NCBI GenBank assembly: GCA_003250175.1
Contig: QKHD01000204.1
Span: 1-5,310, forward strand
Reading direction: 5' to 3'
Length of the DNA stretch: 5,310 bases
Origin: Helicobacteraceae bacterium
GTDB lineage: Bacteria; Campylobacterota; Campylobacteria; Campylobacterales; SZUA-545
Part shown: piece by piece, positions 4,734 through 5,310 of the stretch
Layout: each line of letters begins with the position of its first letter
How positions within the stretch are numbered: the first letter of the stretch is position 1
The notes under the pieces: generated by a model
What the model saw: the letters and a program-made list of their open reading frames with translations, nothing else
Databases searched by the model: none
What the model was told of the DNA's origin: nothing
Program-made: the position numbers and the translations under genes

Positions 4734-5310
4734 AGACGGATATTAACCGTCACGTAGGGGGCGAGGTTTTTCTCCTGGGTGTCGCGGAACCACTCGGGGT
4801 CGAATTTCCAGCCCAGGTAGTTGCGCCCCTCCTGGTCGGCTCCGACACCAAATTCAAAATATTCGGTGATGTAGTAGATACCCACGCCAAAGCTCGTATC
4901 GTAAGCGTTGCCAAGATCGTGGTCCAGATTGGCCACCCCGTAGCCCAGTTTGAAGAAGGGGACGATCTCGCTATTGAGTGAGGCATCAAAGGCGTAGCCC
5001 CAGATATAGGCCAGCCCCACGCGGTAGCCCGTCGCTTCGTATTCGCTTCCTGCGTCGTCGGTGACGGTGAGGGTGCGGTTGTCGTAGCTCAGCTCCCAGC
5101 GCCCTTTAAAACGGGGAGAACGCTCGAAGCGAAAATCCGTTCCCAGGTGAATACCGGAAAATTCGGTCTCCTGATCAAGATTCCAGTGGCCTCCGGAGAG
5201 GTCTGTTTCGGATTTGCCCGTGCCAAGACCCGAGTAGGCACCGAAGTAAAAGGCGTCCTTGAAGGCAAAAAGCTGGGTGGCGAAGAGGGTCGTGGCAAGC
5301 AGGGCAAAAA
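4727..5310 (-). CDS. Small outer-membrane beta-barrel protein, 5' end outside window
   Basis: The frame is open from the right edge to the TGA at 4727-4729, giving 193 visible residues. A GTG at 5020 is internal, because the upstream codons continue the same protein. The first visible residues (FALLATTLFATQLFA) look like the end of a signal peptide, with cleavage likely before FKDAFYFGAYSG, so only a few N-terminal residues are missing. After that come about eight amphipathic segments with alternating aromatic or aliphatic and polar residues and Gly-rich turns (FSGIHLGTDFRF, YRVGLAYIWGY, FFKLGYGVAN, SFGVGIYYIT, YFEFGVGADQ). The C-terminal strand YVTVNIRLY ends in an aromatic residue, as in the beta-signal recognised by the BAM complex. 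It should be a small barrel of the OmpW/OmpA-barrel size class; I cannot name a specific family or function. Its promoter is outside the window. It converges on the transporter gene. Confidence 0.78.
   Translation of the reverse strand, partial: FALLATTLFATQLFAFKDAFYFGAYSGLGTGKSETDLSGGHWNLDQETEFSGIHLGTDFRFERSPRFKGRWELSYDNRTLTVTDDAGSEYEATGYRVGLAYIWGYAFDASLNSEIVPFFKLGYGVANLDHDLGNAYDTSFGVGIYYITEYFEFGVGADQEGRNYLGWKFDPEWFRDTQEKNLAPYVTVNIRLY

Noticed and set aside
1..5310. Possible new defence system, mobile element or CRISPR array
   Set aside because: No direct repeat arrays, transposase or integrase-like proteins, terminal inverted repeats or nuclease and helicase motifs are visible; all genes fit flagellin, transport or envelope families.

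Overview
The window comes from a Campylobacterota (Epsilonproteobacteria) genome with moderately GC-rich coding sequence. The main evidence is flagellin sequence: the complete gene has the MSFRINTN start, the SSGLRIN and KILDxIKTKAxQAA segments typical of Campylobacter/Helicobacter flagellins, and the AAESGIRDVDFAAESA...NVLRLLQ C-terminus. A sigma-54 promoter of the form used for late flagellar genes in this phylum supports this. The genus cannot be fixed from this sequence.

Layout. (i) 2-661, plus strand: the 3' part of a flagellin gene whose start lies upstream of the window. (ii) 662-958: a 297-bp intergenic region with two stem-loops, a strong intrinsic terminator (762-788), a 16-bp dyad (826-841) and a well-spaced sigma-54 -24/-12 promoter (900-915). 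(iii) 959-2452, plus: a complete second flagellin of 497 residues. (iv) 2453-3151, minus: a small membrane protein of the TauE/SafE-like (DsbD_2/UreH-type) family with a GHCSGMCGG motif; its stop codon directly abuts the flagellin stop. (v) 3152-3216: a 65-bp divergent promoter region with overlapping back-to-back -10 elements. (vi) 3217-3657 and 3654-4733, plus: a two-gene operon joined by an ATGA overlap, encoding an RDD-domain membrane protein and an HcaT-like major facilitator transporter. (vii) 4727-5310, minus: a small outer-membrane beta-barrel protein, open to the right edge of the window, overlapping the transporter gene tail-to-tail by 7 bp.

How the parts fit together. The two flagellins are paralogs that match closely over their last 139 residues (14 differences by manual alignment) but differ strongly in synonymous codons. 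The first uses the GGT/GCT/GTT/CGT codons typical of very highly expressed genes; the second uses the GC-rich codons of the neighbouring genes and has a sigma-54 promoter. This resembles the major/minor FlaA/FlaB arrangement of Campylobacter, and I read them that way. The remaining genes are envelope proteins with no clear functional link to the flagellins.

I see no CRISPR, mobile element, tRNA or rRNA, defence system or other clearly new system. The most informative signals are regulatory: the sigma-54 promoter with its upstream dyad, a terminator-like hairpin inside the 3' end of the transporter gene, and very tight convergent gene ends.
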